64,000 nucleotides of DNA from G963664835 sp963664835 (GCA_963664835.2 CAXXUG010000022.1:62001-126000); one strand, 5' to 3'; positions 34,439 through 43,571 are shown, numbered from the stretch's first letter. The notes: generated by a model from the sequence alone, not told the origin. Numbers and translations are program-made.

Positions 34439-35791
34439 TCAAATGTATCGTTGCTTCTGCATCCACTCTTCGTAACTCAAGTCGCGGGACCGCAGCGCGA
34501 GCGATAGCCACTCCCTGGCCGGAATACCGGCAGTGGCCTGGGCTCGCAGCATATCGGTCCGGGTGCCCAGCTTCGCGTCCCACCAACGCCTCAGCTGAAG
34601 CTCAAGCCGGTCTTTGACATCGGGATGCTCGGTAGCTAGGTTGCGTTGCTCGCCGGGGTCGTCGACCAAGTTATACAATTCGTCCTCATCTATCTGAGTG
34701 ACCCCGGGGTCGATCACCTTGATCAGTTTCCAATCAGGCGTGCGTATGCCCCATTTGATCTGGACCGTGGCTTCGGTCAGGTAAATAGCGTCGTATCCTT
34801 CGACTGGCTCGCCGCGAAGCGCTGGGGCCAAGCTGACGCCGTCCATAGCCTCGGGCACCGTCACTCCGAAAAGCGAGAGAATAGTCGGCGCGAGATCGAT
34901 GTGTTGAAAGGTCTGCGGTATCTTTTGCCCACGAACCGTTCCCGGACCGCGCACTATCAGCGGAACACGCATGATCTCTTCGTAAAGCCCTACGTGGGCA
35001 AACCACCCGCGATGCTCATACATTATCTCTCCGTGGTCCGCTGCAACAATGACCACTGTCTCCTCGGCAATTCCGAGGTCCTCGAGAAGATCAAAGACCT
35101 GTCCCAGGCGATCATCCAGATATGTGATTTCCCCGTCGTAAAGAGATCGTATGTAGTCTCTGTCAGTGACAGAACCATACATCGGCACTAGCCACTTTTC
35201 CTGGACGGGCCACAGGATCTCGTTGCGCCAGGGTTCCAGGCTTGTGTTGGAGGGATCATTGCTGTTGCCTTGGTAGTGCGTCTCCTTGTACTCATCAGGG
35301 GGCTTGTAAGGCGTGTGGGGATCCCAGTAATGGGCAAACATAAACCAGTCGCCCTCGGTGTGCTGCCGAATCCAGGGCAGCAGGTAAGCGTTGATTTCGT
35401 CGGCCGTGACCAGTTGCCCGCTCGGTTTCTTGTGGGTTGGGTTGTATATCTCTGTCCATCCGCGCCCGAACCACGGCTTGAAGTCGATGAGATTGTCAAT
35501 CGCTGCCGTGAGGACTCCGGCTCTCTTGAGGATTGCCGGCAACCAGGGAGCGTCAAGCGGCAAATGACTCAGGTCAGATCCATGCGATACCACACCGTGG
35601 GTAGCGCCGAGTTGGCCGCTAAAGATGGTTGTGTGGGCCGGTATCGTGGGAGTGGTTGGCCCGAAGAAACTCTCGAACAGGGTACCTTCTCGAGCAAAAA
35701 GATCGATGTTGGGGCTTGTCCGGCGTGGATAGCCGTAGCACCCGAGGTGATCTGCGCGCAACGTGTCCAGGTCTAGGTAGAGTACCTTCAT
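34439..35791 (-). CDS. Sulfatase-like hydrolase (alkaline phosphatase superfamily) without FGly cysteine
   Basis: A 450-residue arylsulfatase-like enzyme. Metal-binding residues are at DLDTLRADHLG (residues 7-17) and VAADHGE, and HVGLYEE precedes the central strand. Where sulfatases have Cys/Ser-x-Pro-x-Arg, this protein has PTTPTIPAHTTIFSG (residues 45-59), with threonines and no cysteine to convert to formylglycine. It may therefore be a phosphodiesterase or phosphoesterase of the same fold, or a Thr-nucleophile relative. No export signal is seen. Its ATG overlaps the TGA of an upstream remnant (ATGA), and its ribosome site is weak, which suggests past translational coupling. Confidence 0.78.
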   Translation of the reverse strand: MKVLYLDLDTLRADHLGCYGYPRRTSPNIDLFAREGTLFESFFGPTTPTIPAHTTIFSGQLGATHGVVSHGSDLSHLPLDAPWLPAILKRAGVLTAAIDNLIDFKPWFGRGWTEIYNPTHKKPSGQLVTADEINAYLLPWIRQHTEGDWFMFAHYWDPHTPYKPPDEYKETHYQGNSNDPSNTSLEPWRNEILWPVQEKWLVPMYGSVTDRDYIRSLYDGEITYLDDRLGQVFDLLEDLGIAEETVVIVAADHGEIMYEHRGWFAHVGLYEEIMRVPLIVRGPGTVRGQKIPQTFQHIDLAPTILSLFGVTVPEAMDGVSLAPALRGEPVEGYDAIYLTEATVQIKWGIRTPDWKLIKVIDPGVTQIDEDELYNLVDDPGEQRNLATEHPDVKDRLELQLRRWWDAKLGTRTDMLRAQATAGIPAREWLSLALRSRDLSYEEWMQKQRYI

Positions 35792-36084
35792 ACTTGTTCA
35801 CCCATCTCTTTCTGTCGAGCAACCTTGGCCTGTTTGGGAGCCCTCACCGGACCCGCCAGCAACGTGTAACCGAGCGGCGGAATTGTGATCTTCAAGCAGC
35901 TACTGGCGACTCTATTTCCATCGGCCTCGCTGTTTCGGTGCCGGATTCCGGCGCCGGCGGGCCCAGCCGGGGATCAACGATCATATCCGGCTGCGGCTCA
36001 CGTGTCCAGTTAGCCAGGGCTGTGCCGATACGCTCATCAGGCGCCTACCAGGTGGATGAGCGAGAGCATCAGGCGAGCCAGCAT
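35788..36084 (-). pseudogene. Frameshifted C-terminal remnant of a glycosidase-like gene
   Basis: On the minus strand coding-like pieces follow each other in changing frames: LARLMLSLIHLVGA, then DERIGTALANWTREP to PMEIESPVAA, then KITIPPLGYTLLAG to a TGA at 35788-35790. IPPLGYTLL is the kind of ending seen in glycosidases. AAGGAGG stands ten bases before the first ATG (36084), probably by chance or as a fused start. The final TGA overlaps the sulfatase-like gene's ATG, so the two once formed an operon. The family assignment is inference. Confidence 0.5.
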
Positions 36085-36450
36085 GTCAAACGAACCTCCT
36101 TGACATTTCGGCTTGTAAGTGAAGGGACCGCCGTGCAGCGCATAGGCGCCATAGGGCCTGAGTCATAGGCCTCTAAGTACAACTGCGGGCGGGTCTGAGT
36201 CGGGTTGTCATTCGGGTCTGTGATTGGCCTCCTGAGCCCGGGCCCAAACCTCCCCGGGACGGTTGAAGGCACGCCCCAAGCGAACCGCACCTGCCCGGGC
36301 AACACGCTCCACGGGAGATTGCGCGTTGACGTAGTTATGAGGCCGGCACGCCATCAGCTAATACCGGTCTCCTCTTGTGCAACCCACGCGCGGTCCCTTG
36401 GTTTGAGGGTGGCACTCCAGCAAGTCGAGTTATGTCTGTTCGGTTAACTG
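36085..36450. other. Gene-free stretch, nothing supported
   Basis: About 365 bases between the glycosidase-like remnant and the next minus-strand gene. Frames on both strands lack ribosome sites and protein-like composition. Confidence 0.4.
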
Positions 36451-37428
36451 CTAGAAATCGCCTTCTCTAACCCTTCTCGCATCGATCGTCTCGACGACCG
36501 CCGGCTCCAATGGATCGTTCTCAACCAAGGGCTTGAGTCCCTTCTTGATTTTCATCGCCGCGACGCTGTCCAGACCCATCAGCTTCTTTGCCCCTTCCAG
36601 TGCCGGCAGGTCGCCACCGTAGTAGTCGAACCAGGGCAGGCCGGCGTCCGTGTATTCACTTGCCGAGGGCGGCGGGGTGGGCGGCTCAGATCCAGACAGT
36701 TGAAGGAACTGAACGCTGTTTGCAATATGGACGAAGCAGCGCGAACGCACCGAGGTATCCCACGAATCGAATCCGTACGGGTCTTCGTAGATTTCCTGGC
36801 GCATCAGTCCTCCCGGGGCCAAGCCCATATCGGGAAGTGGCGAGTAGATAACACCAGGTGCTGCGTCCTCCATGTGGACTCGCTTTTTGAACAAAGCGGC
36901 GTACCGCGAGGCTTTCATTGGATAAACGACGATCTGAAGTCCGCCGTGTTTGGCCTCTCCGGTCAGTTGTTCCTCGGCGGAGTATCCTTCTCCCAAGGGC
37001 ATGGCCACGAACTGCCTGATCAACCCTTCGCCGACGCAGAAACCGTCGAGCCAGGGTTGCTCGGGAACCACCAGGTAGTCCTGGGACCGCTCCGAGATTT
37101 CGTTCTTCCAGCTCTCACCGGTCAACGCGTCGATTTTGCCGGCGGCGATCTTAATGGCCATTGGATACGAACCACCGAAGTGCATCCACATAGCCTCTGC
37201 TTGATACATGGGGAAGAAGATTCCCCCATGCTTGTTCCAGGTTTCCGGAACCTTCGCTCCGTAGTCGTCGACGTGGTTAAGGGGAAAGTTCCCAAGACCC
37301 GGCGGCAAGGGATAGTCTCGGTTATCGTCGGGAATACGTAGCGTGCGCTGGAATCCGATACTGCACACGGCATCCCCGTGCACCTCTGGGAATCGGAAAA
37401 TCAGCTCATTGTCTCTCAATTCGATCAT
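36451..37428 (-). CDS. Conserved-looking hypothetical protein
   Basis: A 325-residue soluble protein I cannot place in a named family. The N-terminal part (residues ~8-90) has a regular pattern: FRFPEVHGDAVCSIGFQRTLRIP, YPLPPGLGNFPL, then GGIFFPMYQAEAMWMHF. A Pro-rich stretch follows mid-C-terminally, and the last ~40 residues are charged. No signal peptide or membrane segment. The ATG at 37428 follows GAGGAGG by eight bases. It is read in the same direction as, and 43 bases after, the XRE regulator, so it is the regulator's most likely target or partner. Confidence 0.65.
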   Translation of the reverse strand: MIELRDNELIFRFPEVHGDAVCSIGFQRTLRIPDDNRDYPLPPGLGNFPLNHVDDYGAKVPETWNKHGGIFFPMYQAEAMWMHFGGSYPMAIKIAAGKIDALTGESWKNEISERSQDYLVVPEQPWLDGFCVGEGLIRQFVAMPLGEGYSAEEQLTGEAKHGGLQIVVYPMKASRYAALFKKRVHMEDAAPGVIYSPLPDMGLAPGGLMRQEIYEDPYGFDSWDTSVRSRCFVHIANSVQFLQLSGSEPPTPPPSASEYTDAGLPWFDYYGGDLPALEGAKKLMGLDSVAAMKIKKGLKPLVENDPLEPAVVETIDARRVREGDF

Positions 37429-37471
37429 TGATCCATCCTCCTCTGTACTGTTGGTTTGTGGAGTTCTTCTT

Positions 37472-37822
37472 CTACCAATCTCCGTCTCGCACCTCTCGAA
37501 TGACCCGCAAAATCGCGTGGTCCGGTACATCTTTCAGCTGTCGCAGCAAGTCGGCGAACAGTTGCGGCCGGCGTAGGATGACCTCTCGCAGGTCACTGGA
37601 TACTTTGCCGGCCATCGCCAGCAACAGGTCCGGATCCTCTCGCAGCTCATTTGCCAGCCGGCGGATCGTCGCCTCGGACGGCGGCGCCGCCTGGTCGCGC
37701 TCGATCTTGCTCAAGTAGGCCGGTTCTATGCCGACCCGCTGGGCTACCTTGCGGACCGAAAAGGCTGCATCCCGAGCGCGGAATCTCTCTCGCACGCTGC
37801 GAACGTAGGTCCCGAATGACAT
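37472..37822 (-). CDS. XRE-family transcriptional regulator, leaderless
   Basis: A 116-residue protein. An N-terminal HTH_3 domain (VRKVAQRVGIEPAYLSKIERDQAAPPSEATIRRLANEL) is followed by a C-terminal helical part. It resembles small single-domain XRE repressors. Its ATG is only six bases beyond a near-consensus -10 box, so the transcript probably has no leader and no ribosome site. An inverted repeat covers the -10, implying self-repression. The gene at 36451 follows closely. Confidence 0.84.
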   Translation of the reverse strand: MSFGTYVRSVRERFRARDAAFSVRKVAQRVGIEPAYLSKIERDQAAPPSEATIRRLANELREDPDLLLAMAGKVSSDLREVILRRPQLFADLLRQLKDVPDHAILRVIREVRDGDW

Positions 37823-37857
37823 GTGTACTGTATACTACACACTCTACGTTGTGTCAA
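37823..37857 (-). promoter_or_regulatory. Promoter and operator of the XRE gene
   Basis: On the minus strand TTGACA, 17 bases, TATACA, then six bases and the ATG. GTGTA and TACAC arms (37823-37827 and 37836-37840) flank the -10, an 18-base operator candidate. Promoter quality is high and the spacing implies leaderless translation. Confidence 0.75.
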
Positions 37858-38106
37858 GACCCAATAGCGCTTGGTCCGGTGTCTTGACATGTTGACGCCG
37901 ATTCGGATACATACCATTCCGGGGTTCGTCCGCGTGGCGAGATCGAGCGAACTCTCTTTGGCGATCTGATTTTTGCAAAACAAATCTTCCACGCCAGGGC
38001 GAAGCCGCTCCGAAAACCGGTTCTAGAGACTAGCCGCGACACGTGTGTCGAATGCCGGAGCGATCGAACTGCACCGGGAAAACCGAATGGTGGAGGCAAT
38101 TACGTC

Positions 38107-39426
38107 GTGCGACGCAAGACCAGATACGCTTTGGTGGGAACCGGTAGCCGTGCCGCGATGTACATCGACCCTATCGTCACTCGGTTCAACGACTCTTGCG
38201 AGCTGGTCGGACTGTGCGACCCGAACCCGGGCCGGCTAGCCTTTCACAACAGGCGACTGGCCAATGAGTTGGGACACAGCGCGGTGCCGGCTTTCGACGC
38301 CGACAATTTCGACGCAATGATCGACGAGACGAAACCCGACACGGTGATAGTCACTACTGTTGATGCCCTGCACCACAAGTACATTATTCGTGCAATGGAG
38401 TTGGGCTGCGACGCAATCACCGAGAAGCCGATGACCACCGACGCGGAGAAGTGCACCGCTGTCCTTGAAGCGGTGGAGAGGACTGGCAAGCAACTGCGAG
38501 TCACGTTCAACTATCGTTGGGGTGCCGGGGCGACAACTGTTCGGACGCTGCTTGCCGACGGAATCATTGGCGATATCATCCACGTCGATCTGGACTACAT
38601 GCTGGACACGAGCCACGGCGCCGACTACTTCCGGCGCTGGCATCGGGAGAAGGACAAATCAGGCGGACTGCTCGTCCACAAGGCGACCCACCACTTCGAC
38701 ATGGTGAATTGGTGGATCGACGCGGTACCGGAGACGGTGTTCGGTATGGGCCGACTGGCTTTCTACGGGCGAGAGAACGCCGAACGGCGCGGGGCAGCGG
38801 TCAAGTACAAGCGATACCAAGGCAGCGATACCAGGGACGATCCGTTTGCAATCGACCTGTCTGCCGATGCCAAAACCCGAGGTCTGTACCTCGACGCCGA
38901 AAAATATGACGGGTATGTAAGGGATCGCAACGTCTTCGGGGATGACATCACAATCGAAGACACGATGAGCATCTTGGTGCGCTATCGCACCGGTGTCGTG
39001 CTCAACTACTCGCTCAACGCCTACCTGCCCCGGGAGGGTTTCCAGATTTCGTTTAACGGTACCAGGGGTCGTATGGAATACAGCGAAGTGCATTCAACGA
39101 TGCTGCCCGACGAGACTAGGAACTCAACCCTTGGAGAACGCGGCAAGCGATTGATCGTCCGGCCAATGTTTGGCGAGCCCTACGAGGTAGGAATCACCAA
39201 GGCGGAGGGTGGGCATGGTGGTGGCGACCCGTTGCTCCAAGCTCAGATCTTTGGCCCCGACGCCACCCCCGATCCCATGGGGCGTGACGCTGGGCACGGT
39301 CAGGGAGCAGCTTCGATTCTCATAGGTAGCGCCGCAAATAGGTCCTTCGAAACCGGCCAGCCCGTTAGTATCAACGAAATATGTCCCGCGCTTGGCGGCG
39401 CCGCGCGTCTGAGCGAACTTACCTAG
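38107..39426 (+). CDS. Gfo/Idh/MocA-family oxidoreductase
   Basis: A 439-residue NAD(P)-dependent oxidoreductase. The N-terminal Rossmann domain starts YALVGTGSRAAMYI (residues 7-20), with ITEKPMTTDAEKC carrying the catalytic-domain Lys (EKP) as in Gfo/Idh enzymes, and a C-terminal alpha/beta domain with DKSGGLLVHKATHHFDMVNWW. Such proteins oxidise or dehydrate sugars and cyclitols. The GTG at 38107 has GGTGGAGG ten bases upstream. The family occurs widely with PhyH and isomerase genes in sugar-acid catabolism, though none is adjacent here. Confidence 0.87.
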   Translation: MRRKTRYALVGTGSRAAMYIDPIVTRFNDSCELVGLCDPNPGRLAFHNRRLANELGHSAVPAFDADNFDAMIDETKPDTVIVTTVDALHHKYIIRAMELGCDAITEKPMTTDAEKCTAVLEAVERTGKQLRVTFNYRWGAGATTVRTLLADGIIGDIIHVDLDYMLDTSHGADYFRRWHREKDKSGGLLVHKATHHFDMVNWWIDAVPETVFGMGRLAFYGRENAERRGAAVKYKRYQGSDTRDDPFAIDLSADAKTRGLYLDAEKYDGYVRDRNVFGDDITIEDTMSILVRYRTGVVLNYSLNAYLPREGFQISFNGTRGRMEYSEVHSTMLPDETRNSTLGERGKRLIVRPMFGEPYEVGITKAEGGHGGGDPLLQAQIFGPDATPDPMGRDAGHGQGAASILIGSAANRSFETGQPVSINEICPALGGAARLSELT

Positions 39427-39573
39427 CGCGGCGTTTCATGCCGTGTGCATAGTCACCGCCTGCCCTCCTCACAACCCTTATCTTCTTCAGCGCCCAGATG
39501 CCAATTATCGGTTACAGAGTGACAAGCTCTGCACATACCCAACGCCTTAAGGTCGAAACCAAGGGCTCCATTT

Positions 39574-41006
39574 ATGAAGGAGGTAAGCGTGTTTCGTAGG
39601 CCCGTCTTTTGGGCTGGGTTCACCGTTGTGGCGTTGGCCTGCGCTATCTTCGCGACCTTAAGCGTCCCGCGCGCCTTCTCGATTGTCGATCTTGATCTTC
39701 AGATGGACCGGGAGACCGCCCTGTCTGAGTCCCGGCGGTTGGCTGAGCAATTCGGATGGGGACCCATCCGGCTATCGACAGGCGGCAAGTTTCCGCGTCG
39801 ACGATCGTGTGCGGAGCTTTGTTGAATTGGAGGCCGGCGGTGCCGAGGCGTTCGCCGGCCTGATGCGCGACGGTCCCTATTTCCCTATCAATGGGTTGTG
39901 CGCCACTTCCGTGGCGGCGAAGTTCGCGAGGTAGAGTTCAGGTTCCGGCCGGACGGGACTCCTTACGGTTTTCGTGAACGGCTGTCCGAAGACGCACCCG
40001 GAGCTGCCTTGAACGCGGAGGCAGCCCGAGCAATCGCCGAGAGGAGCGTCGGCGCCCCTTGGAACGTATCGCTCGACCGCTACGACCTGGTGGAGTCTTC
40101 TCAGCGGGAGCGACCGGGCGGACGAATCGATCACACGTTTGTCTACGAACGCGGCGACGTACGGCCCGGTGAAGGCCAGTTCCGCTTGCGCATTGTCGTG
40201 AGCGGTGACCGCATAACCGAACTCGCGCACATTCTGAAGGTGCCGGAGGCATTCGACCGCCGGTACGAACAAATGCGCTCGGCAAACAACGGTATCGCCG
40301 TCGGGGGCGCCTTCGCGATGATTCTGCTATACGGCGTTGCCGGTATCGGAGTCGGACTGTTTGTCCTGCTGCGGCAGCGGCGAGTCTTGTGGCGCAGCCC
40401 ACTTGCCTGGGGAGTCGGCGTGGCCATGATTCAGTTGCTAGCTGGTTTGAATCAGTGGCCACTGATTTGGATGGGTTACGATACCGCCACCGCTGAGAGC
40501 AGCTTTACCGTGAGCCAGGTGACTGCGCTCGTTGCCAGGTTCTTCGCATTCGCCGCCGTCTTCACGCTGACATTCATGGCGGCCGAGAGCCTGTCGCGGC
40601 GCGCATTTCCTCATCACGTGCAGTTTTGGCATTGTTGGTCGCGCGACGGTGCCCGGTCTTGGCAGGTCTTAGGGCAAACGGCCGCGGGCTATCTCATGGT
40701 GGGTGTGGATCTAGCATTCGTCGTCGCCTTCTACTGGATTGCAAAGGAGCAATTGGGCTGGTGGTCGCCGTCAGACGCTCTGCTTAATCCGGACTCGCTG
40801 GCAACCGTGCTTCCGTGGCTCGGACCGCTGGCGATTTCACTGCAAGCCGGCTTCTGGGAGGAGTGTCTTTTCCGCGCCATTCCGCTGGCCTGCGCCGCCC
40901 TATTGGGGGACCGATTCGGCAACCGCCGCGCGTGGATCGGCGGCGCTTTCATCTTGCAGATCCTAATCTTCGGAGCGGCCCACGCGGCCTATCCCACGCA
41001 CATCCG
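39574..41006 (+). pseudogene. CPBP-family intramembrane protease, frameshifted and cut by an IS
   Basis: The N-terminal frame (39574-39790) is hydrophobic, the coding signal then jumps to another frame (FRVDDRVRSFVELEAGG.. to about 39880) and back (YQWVVRHFRGGEVREVEFRF onward), so two compensating indels are present. The rest has about seven membrane segments and the CPBP signatures EECLFR and the following FGAAHAAYP. The sequence ends after that motif where an IS4-type element begins at 41007; the last segment of the protease is lost. CPBP proteins cleave membrane substrates or process bacteriocins and prenylated proteins. Confidence 0.75.
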
Positions 41007-42441
41007 CTCCAACTAATTGGATTTCAGGATGTTCACTGCGCGTCTGTAGCATCTACGATTGGCGTATCTTGGTGTTCGGATGAGCGTCAGTTCGGGCGGT
41101 GCGGGCAGGATTGAGCCGACAGGTATGCTAGGGGTCTTGATGCGCGTTCTTCGTGAAGGTCGAATGAAGCCCAGTTGAAGCCCTCGCTCGACGAAAACCC
41201 TCACGGGATCTCTGCCTTCATAGGCATACTGGGGCGCGTACTCCACCAGCAGGCCAATGGACACCTCGAACGGATCCACCCCGGCCTTGTACGCTATCTC
41301 AAGCCTCATAGACTGCAGAACCTGCGAAATTATCAAAGTTGCCCATATTTGTTGCTGAATCACGACCTGCTTGGCGGGCCACAGAAGACGTAGTTTGAGG
41401 TGTTGTTTGGCCAATGCGATGGCCATCTCAATGTCCCACCTGCGAGCATAGACCTCGGCTATCGATGCAATCGGAAACGTATGAGGTTCTCGAACGTTGG
41501 TGATGTAGCGGTGCATTGTTCTGGCCTGCCTGAAAGTCACCAGCCGTCCGCCGCGGCGGATGGCCCGGTCAGCCCGGTGGACTCCAAGCCAGACGATGCC
41601 ATCGAAGACATCTCCGCGCTGATAGAAGGTATGTATCACTTTGTAAGAGGTCTTTGCTCTCAGCCTGCTCAGCCAATGGCAACCCCTGTCTGTCAGCCAG
41701 TCGAACCAGGCGAAGCCGAAGTATCCCAGGTCTGCCACAATCAGTGTTCCCGCTGGCAACTCGGCCGCCATCTCTCGCGCCAATACCTTCTCGTTCTGAT
41801 GTGGGTTCGGCTGAAACCTGACCCTAAGCCACTGCTGATGTCTCAGGTCGAACACGCCGGCCAGCTTGCCAGGAAGCAGCCGACTGTCGCCTTCAGGCAC
41901 TCCTCTCAGAGTGGGCAGCGTTCTGGAGATGGCCTCCAGCGTGCTCTCGTCTATGCACACCACCCCATCGGCGAAGGATGCCAACTTATTTGAGACCATA
42001 TCCCTAAATCTCTCTGCCAACATCCTGTTGATCTGTTCGAAGAGCCTCTCCAGAGGCTCGGTCCCCGCGCTATGAAGCCGCTTGTAAACTGCTTGGTCTG
42101 TTACCTCAAATCGTGGGAAGAACCACAGTCCCCGTTCCGAGATGAGTCGCCACAACGCCAGTTGGCTGCCAAAGCCTCTCAGTACGCACACCAGTAGTCC
42201 CGCCCACAGAACCATGGCCGGCAAGATACGTGGCCTGCCAGAACCCTTGACCCTGCGGTCCGGCTCCATATCCTCCAAACACTGTTGAAGAAAACCCTCT
42301 ATGTTCCCTAGTGTCGCCGAATCGTCGCTGAGTTTCTTGGGCATTTCCCGCAGTTCCTCCCGCAGAGCAGTCTTGTCCATTGCTACTGTGCAGGAGGTAC
42401 TTTGCCAATGGAAGGAAGGGTTTTATAACAATTAGTTGGAG
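41007..42441. mobile_element. IS4-family insertion sequence, complete
   Basis: Bounded by 13-bp perfect inverted repeats, CTCCAACTAATTG (41007-41019) and CAATTAGTTGGAG (42429-42441). The 1,435-bp element carries one transposase gene on the minus strand, whose stop codon lies inside the left repeat. No target duplication is obvious in the flanks. It sits inside a CPBP protease gene. Confidence 0.87.
41013..42380 (-). CDS. IS4-family DDE transposase
   Basis: A full-length 455-residue transposase. The DDE acids are in GVVCIDES (first Asp), LIVADLGYFGF (second Asp) and the IS4-type YREK motif YARRWDIEMAIALAKQHLK (Tyr, Arg, Glu, Lys). The N-terminal ~100 residues hold a helical DNA-binding region. 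The frame is intact from ATG to stop, so it should be active. Open frames on the other strand between 41175 and 41993 are shadows. Confidence 0.9.
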   Translation of the reverse strand: MDKTALREELREMPKKLSDDSATLGNIEGFLQQCLEDMEPDRRVKGSGRPRILPAMVLWAGLLVCVLRGFGSQLALWRLISERGLWFFPRFEVTDQAVYKRLHSAGTEPLERLFEQINRMLAERFRDMVSNKLASFADGVVCIDESTLEAISRTLPTLRGVPEGDSRLLPGKLAGVFDLRHQQWLRVRFQPNPHQNEKVLAREMAAELPAGTLIVADLGYFGFAWFDWLTDRGCHWLSRLRAKTSYKVIHTFYQRGDVFDGIVWLGVHRADRAIRRGGRLVTFRQARTMHRYITNVREPHTFPIASIAEVYARRWDIEMAIALAKQHLKLRLLWPAKQVVIQQQIWATLIISQVLQSMRLEIAYKAGVDPFEVSIGLLVEYAPQYAYEGRDPVRVFVERGLQLGFIRPSRRTRIKTPSIPVGSILPAPPELTLIRTPRYANRRCYRRAVNILKSN

Positions 42442-42536
42442 CAGATGCGCACGCGTCGTCCTGGGGTCGGGGTATGGCATTCGACAATCTCCCCCAACAC
42501 CCCCTCCGGCTACCGGGCCGACACCACGATGCTCTC

Positions 42537-42812
42537 CTATCTCCTCTCGACTAGCCGGCCGGCCAAGTACTTGTGGATGACGCTGGACAGCAGTGTTTGA
42601 TAGGGAATCCCTTCCTCTCGGGCCCGTGAGTGAGCGAGATTGAAGTCGCGCTCGGTCACCCGTAAATTCACGCGTTTGGTTTTGTTGAATGTATTGCGAG
42701 CAGCCCGGCGGGCGAGTTCGGCTTCGTGATCGGCGTCGGGAGCAGTGCGCAACTCACCCCGCTCGAATCGATCGAGAATGTCGCGCTCTTCCGCGCTCAT
42801 TCCGGTGTTCAC
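42537..42812 (-). CDS. CopG-like antitoxin
   Basis: A 91-residue protein with a C-terminal ribbon-helix-helix-like region (KRVNLRVTERDFNLAHSRAREEG, then YQTLLSSVIHKYLAGRLVE) as in the CopG/BrnA-like antitoxins. The GTG start at 42812 overlaps by one base the toxin's stop codon (TAGTG), and GGAGG lies five bases upstream inside the toxin gene. Toxin-first order is the rule in this type of module. Confidence 0.72.
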   Translation of the reverse strand: MNTGMSAEERDILDRFERGELRTAPDADHEAELARRAARNTFNKTKRVNLRVTERDFNLAHSRAREEGIPYQTLLSSVIHKYLAGRLVERR

Positions 42813-43093
42813 TATAGCCTCCTCCGATATTTTCTCGTCGCCTTCCGGCTTGGAATTATCGTCTTCAAAAAACGAGTGCCGTCAGCCTGAGTCAGGAAAG
42901 GCGCCAGGTAAATGTACTCGTCGATTTCCACCACGTAGATCAACTGCCCGGGGTAGCGGTCTTGGTTCGGGTGCTCCAGCACGTCAACCAGCCCATCTTG
43001 CTCAATCGCGGAGACAACGGTCTCGAATGAGATACCTCGTTGCTCAGTGAGTAACAGGTTCTTCTCTGTGCCCCACTCGAAGCTGATGCTCAT
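42812..43093 (-). CDS. BrnT-like toxin (RelE-fold type)
   Basis: A 93-residue protein similar to BrnT (DUF497-like) toxins: FEWGTEKNLLLTEQRGISFETVVSAIE, then PGQLIYVVEIDEYIYLAPFL and a basic C-terminus (SRKATRKYRRRL). Such toxins are ribosome-dependent or free ribonucleases. Overlaps its antitoxin by one base, so the pair is one operon. The frame is intact. Confidence 0.72.
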   Translation of the reverse strand: MSISFEWGTEKNLLLTEQRGISFETVVSAIEQDGLVDVLEHPNQDRYPGQLIYVVEIDEYIYLAPFLTQADGTRFLKTIIPSRKATRKYRRRL

Positions 43094-43260
43094 GCGCCAA
43101 TTATTGTACTATGTGTGCACTTCGGCAACAGTTTCTGAATTCATGTGAGCGCATGGCTGAGGCACAAAAAAGCGCCGACCCACCTCTCTTTGACAGGCAA
43201 CTTCCATTTACGCTATGCGCCGGGCACCTCGCGATTCACACGATGAGGGGGCCGGCTCGT

Positions 43261-43536
43261 CTAAGCGCCGGCCATTCCGCTACCGCGTGATTCGGTGATT
43301 ACCCATAGGTGTTCGCTCCATTCCGGCTCGGTCTCGGGGCCTTCCAGATCGTCGCATGCTCGGAAGAACTCTCGCACATCCTCCGGTGACTCAAAGCGTT
43401 GAATTCGTTGCCGGTCTTCGAGCATTGCATGCGCGACAGCCCGCAACCACGCGCTAAGAGTCTTTCCCTCTCTCCGAGCTTGATCGACGAACCGGTCGCG
43501 GTCCGCGTCAGGAATAATTAGCTGAACTCTCGCCAT
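43261..43536 (-). CDS. Ribbon-helix-helix antitoxin-like protein, no toxin partner
   Basis: A 91-residue protein with MARVQLIIPDADRDRFVDQARREG, then TLSAWLRAVAHAMLEDRQ, the RHH pattern of VapB-like regulators, and a C-terminal half with FESPEDVREFFRAC. The ATG at 43536 is internal to a longer frame; the N-terminal extension is not protein-like. No toxin gene follows within 170 bases, so it may be orphaned. A palindrome 24 bases upstream is likely its operator. Confidence 0.7.
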   Translation of the reverse strand: MARVQLIIPDADRDRFVDQARREGKTLSAWLRAVAHAMLEDRQRIQRFESPEDVREFFRACDDLEGPETEPEWSEHLWVITESRGSGMAGA

Positions 43537-43559
43537 CTCGACACCGATCTCGTATACAA

Positions 43560-43571
43560 GTATGAGCATAC
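43560..43571 (-). promoter_or_regulatory. Palindrome GTATG-AG-CATAC, probable operator
   Basis: A perfect 5-bp inverted repeat with a 2-base centre upstream of the RHH-type gene. RHH proteins bind such short palindromes and usually repress themselves. Confidence 0.5.

Noticed and set aside
41175..41993. Plus-strand frames inside the IS4 element.
   Set aside because: They are shadows of the transposase, which has the full set of catalytic motifs on the minus strand.
42442..42536. Remaining 3' end of the CPBP gene beyond the IS.
   Set aside because: A few residues (CARVV) resemble the expected continuation, but the rest is not hydrophobic; too short to call.
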